From assembly GCA_025642075.2 (NCBI GenBank), contig JAODUO010000068.1, forward strand, positions 1 to 64,000: DNA of 64,000 bases, in the 5' to 3' direction. Made by a program: the position numbers and the translations under genes. The notes beneath the pieces are model-generated. The model searched no databases and was not told the DNA's origin. It saw only the letters and a list, made by a program, of their open reading frames with translations. Position 1 is the first letter of the stretch. Each line of letters begins with the position of its first letter. This stretch comes from Ridgeia piscesae (lineage: Eukaryota; Annelida; Polychaeta; Sabellida; Siboglinidae). Below, piece by piece: positions 62,843-64,000 of the stretch.

Positions 62843-63080
62843 ATATACATCCTAACGAACAACCCGTAGTATTTATACCATAAATGCTTTGTATTTTCGA
62901 GGCACATTGATGATTTTACATATATACATCCTAACGAACAACCCGTAGTATTTATATCATAAATGCTTTGTATTTTCGCGGCACATTGATGATTTTACAT
63001 ATATACATCCTAACGAACAACCCGTAGTATTTATACCATAAATGCTTTGTATTTTCGCGGCACATTGATTATTTTACATA
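62843..63080. repeat. 79-bp repeat, 3 copies
   Basis: Units start at about 62851, 62930 and 63009 with cctaacgaacaacccgtagt and include ataaatgctttgtattttcg. The copies differ by only a few bases, so the expansion is recent. Confidence 0.93.
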
Positions 63081-64000
63081 TATCGCGCGTGCGCAGAAAC
63101 GTCAATCGGAACATTTATAACGCCGTAAAAATGTAAGCGCTACAGCGCTACGTACGTGTGTCACCCCTTTAGGCAAAGTGCGGAAGTTAGCTGAGTCAAA
63201 CTAAATCATAATAACTCCATCAACCGTGAGGACAGCGCAAATTATCTCCCCCAACATGAGCGATTTCACTGGCTGAGCTTAAATTCAGAGTTGTGCAGAG
63301 CGATTAGTTAGGGTTATTGCTGGCAGACACAGAGTAGTCAGCAGCAGCAACTCCTGGCTCGCAACGATGAATTTATCCCTATTTCATGATTTACACAAAC
63401 TTTGAGAGACCGTTTTCCCGGAAGGATCACAAGCTAAACTAAGGTAAAAAATAACTCACCACACGTTATTTAAAATGTTTATAAAAACATTAAAAAGACG
63501 AATATGCCGTATTTACTACAACGTTACTCGGCAACTTTAATCCAGCAGCCAAGCTTTAACCTATCAGACTTTAATTCACTGACGATGACAAGGCAGTCCG
63601 TGACCATACCTCAGGTGGGTAACGTAGCTTGATATGGCCAATTGGTTACGACTTACGAGGAGGGGTCTACTGCAACTACTGCTTCCCCCCACAACACCCC
63701 CTCGGACACTTTGTTATCACCTACTGGCTTACTAACGTTGATCAAGTGCTCTTGCAAAAATGAAATTGTACCACAAGCACATGCAGTTGAAATACTTCTG
63801 ACATGACAGGTATACTATTTTGCACATGCCACTTTGGACAAGCCTGCCAAAACAAAAGTATGATGAAGAAGAAGGGAACTGAAGATAAGAAAGGAAGGAA
63901 TATTATAGCATTATGATCTTATGTAGTAATTCTCCACATCTGATGACATATGGGACATTTATGGTGTATGTTGCCAAACATGAAATTATAATAATTTGTG
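63081..64000. other. Right end of window, no recognised gene
   Basis: Contains a moderately CpG-bearing part near 63080-63320. I looked here for a tetraspanin TM1 exon on the minus strand and found none. A short plus-strand ATG at 63367 closes quickly. Confidence 0.45.

Overview
The window looks like nuclear DNA of an invertebrate animal, probably marine. It has short coding exons with GT/AG introns, a choline-transporter-like (SLC44/CTL) gene, a tetraspanin gene, several decayed non-LTR retrotransposons, a Penelope-like fragment, tRNA-headed SINEs and an exceptional load of tandem repeats. There are no bacterial-type operons, CRISPR arrays or rRNA genes. The species cannot be fixed from the sequence alone; a lophotrochozoan or invertebrate deuterostome would fit.

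Layout. Positions 1-5105 are a 43-bp satellite with a visible higher-order period of about 2,187 bp. From about 28.7 kb down to about 11 kb, on the minus strand, lies the 5' half of an SLC44 gene: ten exons read with consistent splice phases, plus two weaker candidates. Its introns are filled with different minisatellites. At several exons the array starts at the splice site itself, and two arrays are tandem copies of the 3' splice site. The C-terminal half of this gene is not recognisable and may lie beyond the left edge, past the satellite. From 29 to 40 kb are microsatellites, a 1.15-kb inverted repeat, a SINE and a LINE joined tail to tail, and an RTE-like LINE fragment.

From 55.5 to 40.6 kb, again on the minus strand, is a tetraspanin gene. 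One exon carries TM2, TM3 and the start of the large extracellular loop (55.2-55.5 kb). The next carries the CCG-containing loop (50.1-50.3 kb). Two alternative-looking terminal exons follow, each with TM4 and a long cytoplasmic tail (44.3-45.0 and 40.6-41.05 kb). The two terminal exons are a tandem duplication. The roughly 130 bp of intron before each acceptor is much better conserved between the copies (about 85% by eye) than the exons, which suggests a splice-control element. The first tetraspanin exon (TM1) was not found.

Between and beyond these exons are a 751-bp CA microsatellite, a hAT transposase fossil, a Penelope-like fragment abutting a 35-bp minisatellite, a nearly complete but dead CR1/L2-like LINE (52.2-55.1 kb), a LINE split into two pieces (56-57.5 kb) and a second LINE with recognisable endonuclease and reverse transcriptase (58.6-61.4 kb). 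All identifications come from reading motifs and splice sites by eye; no search was run.
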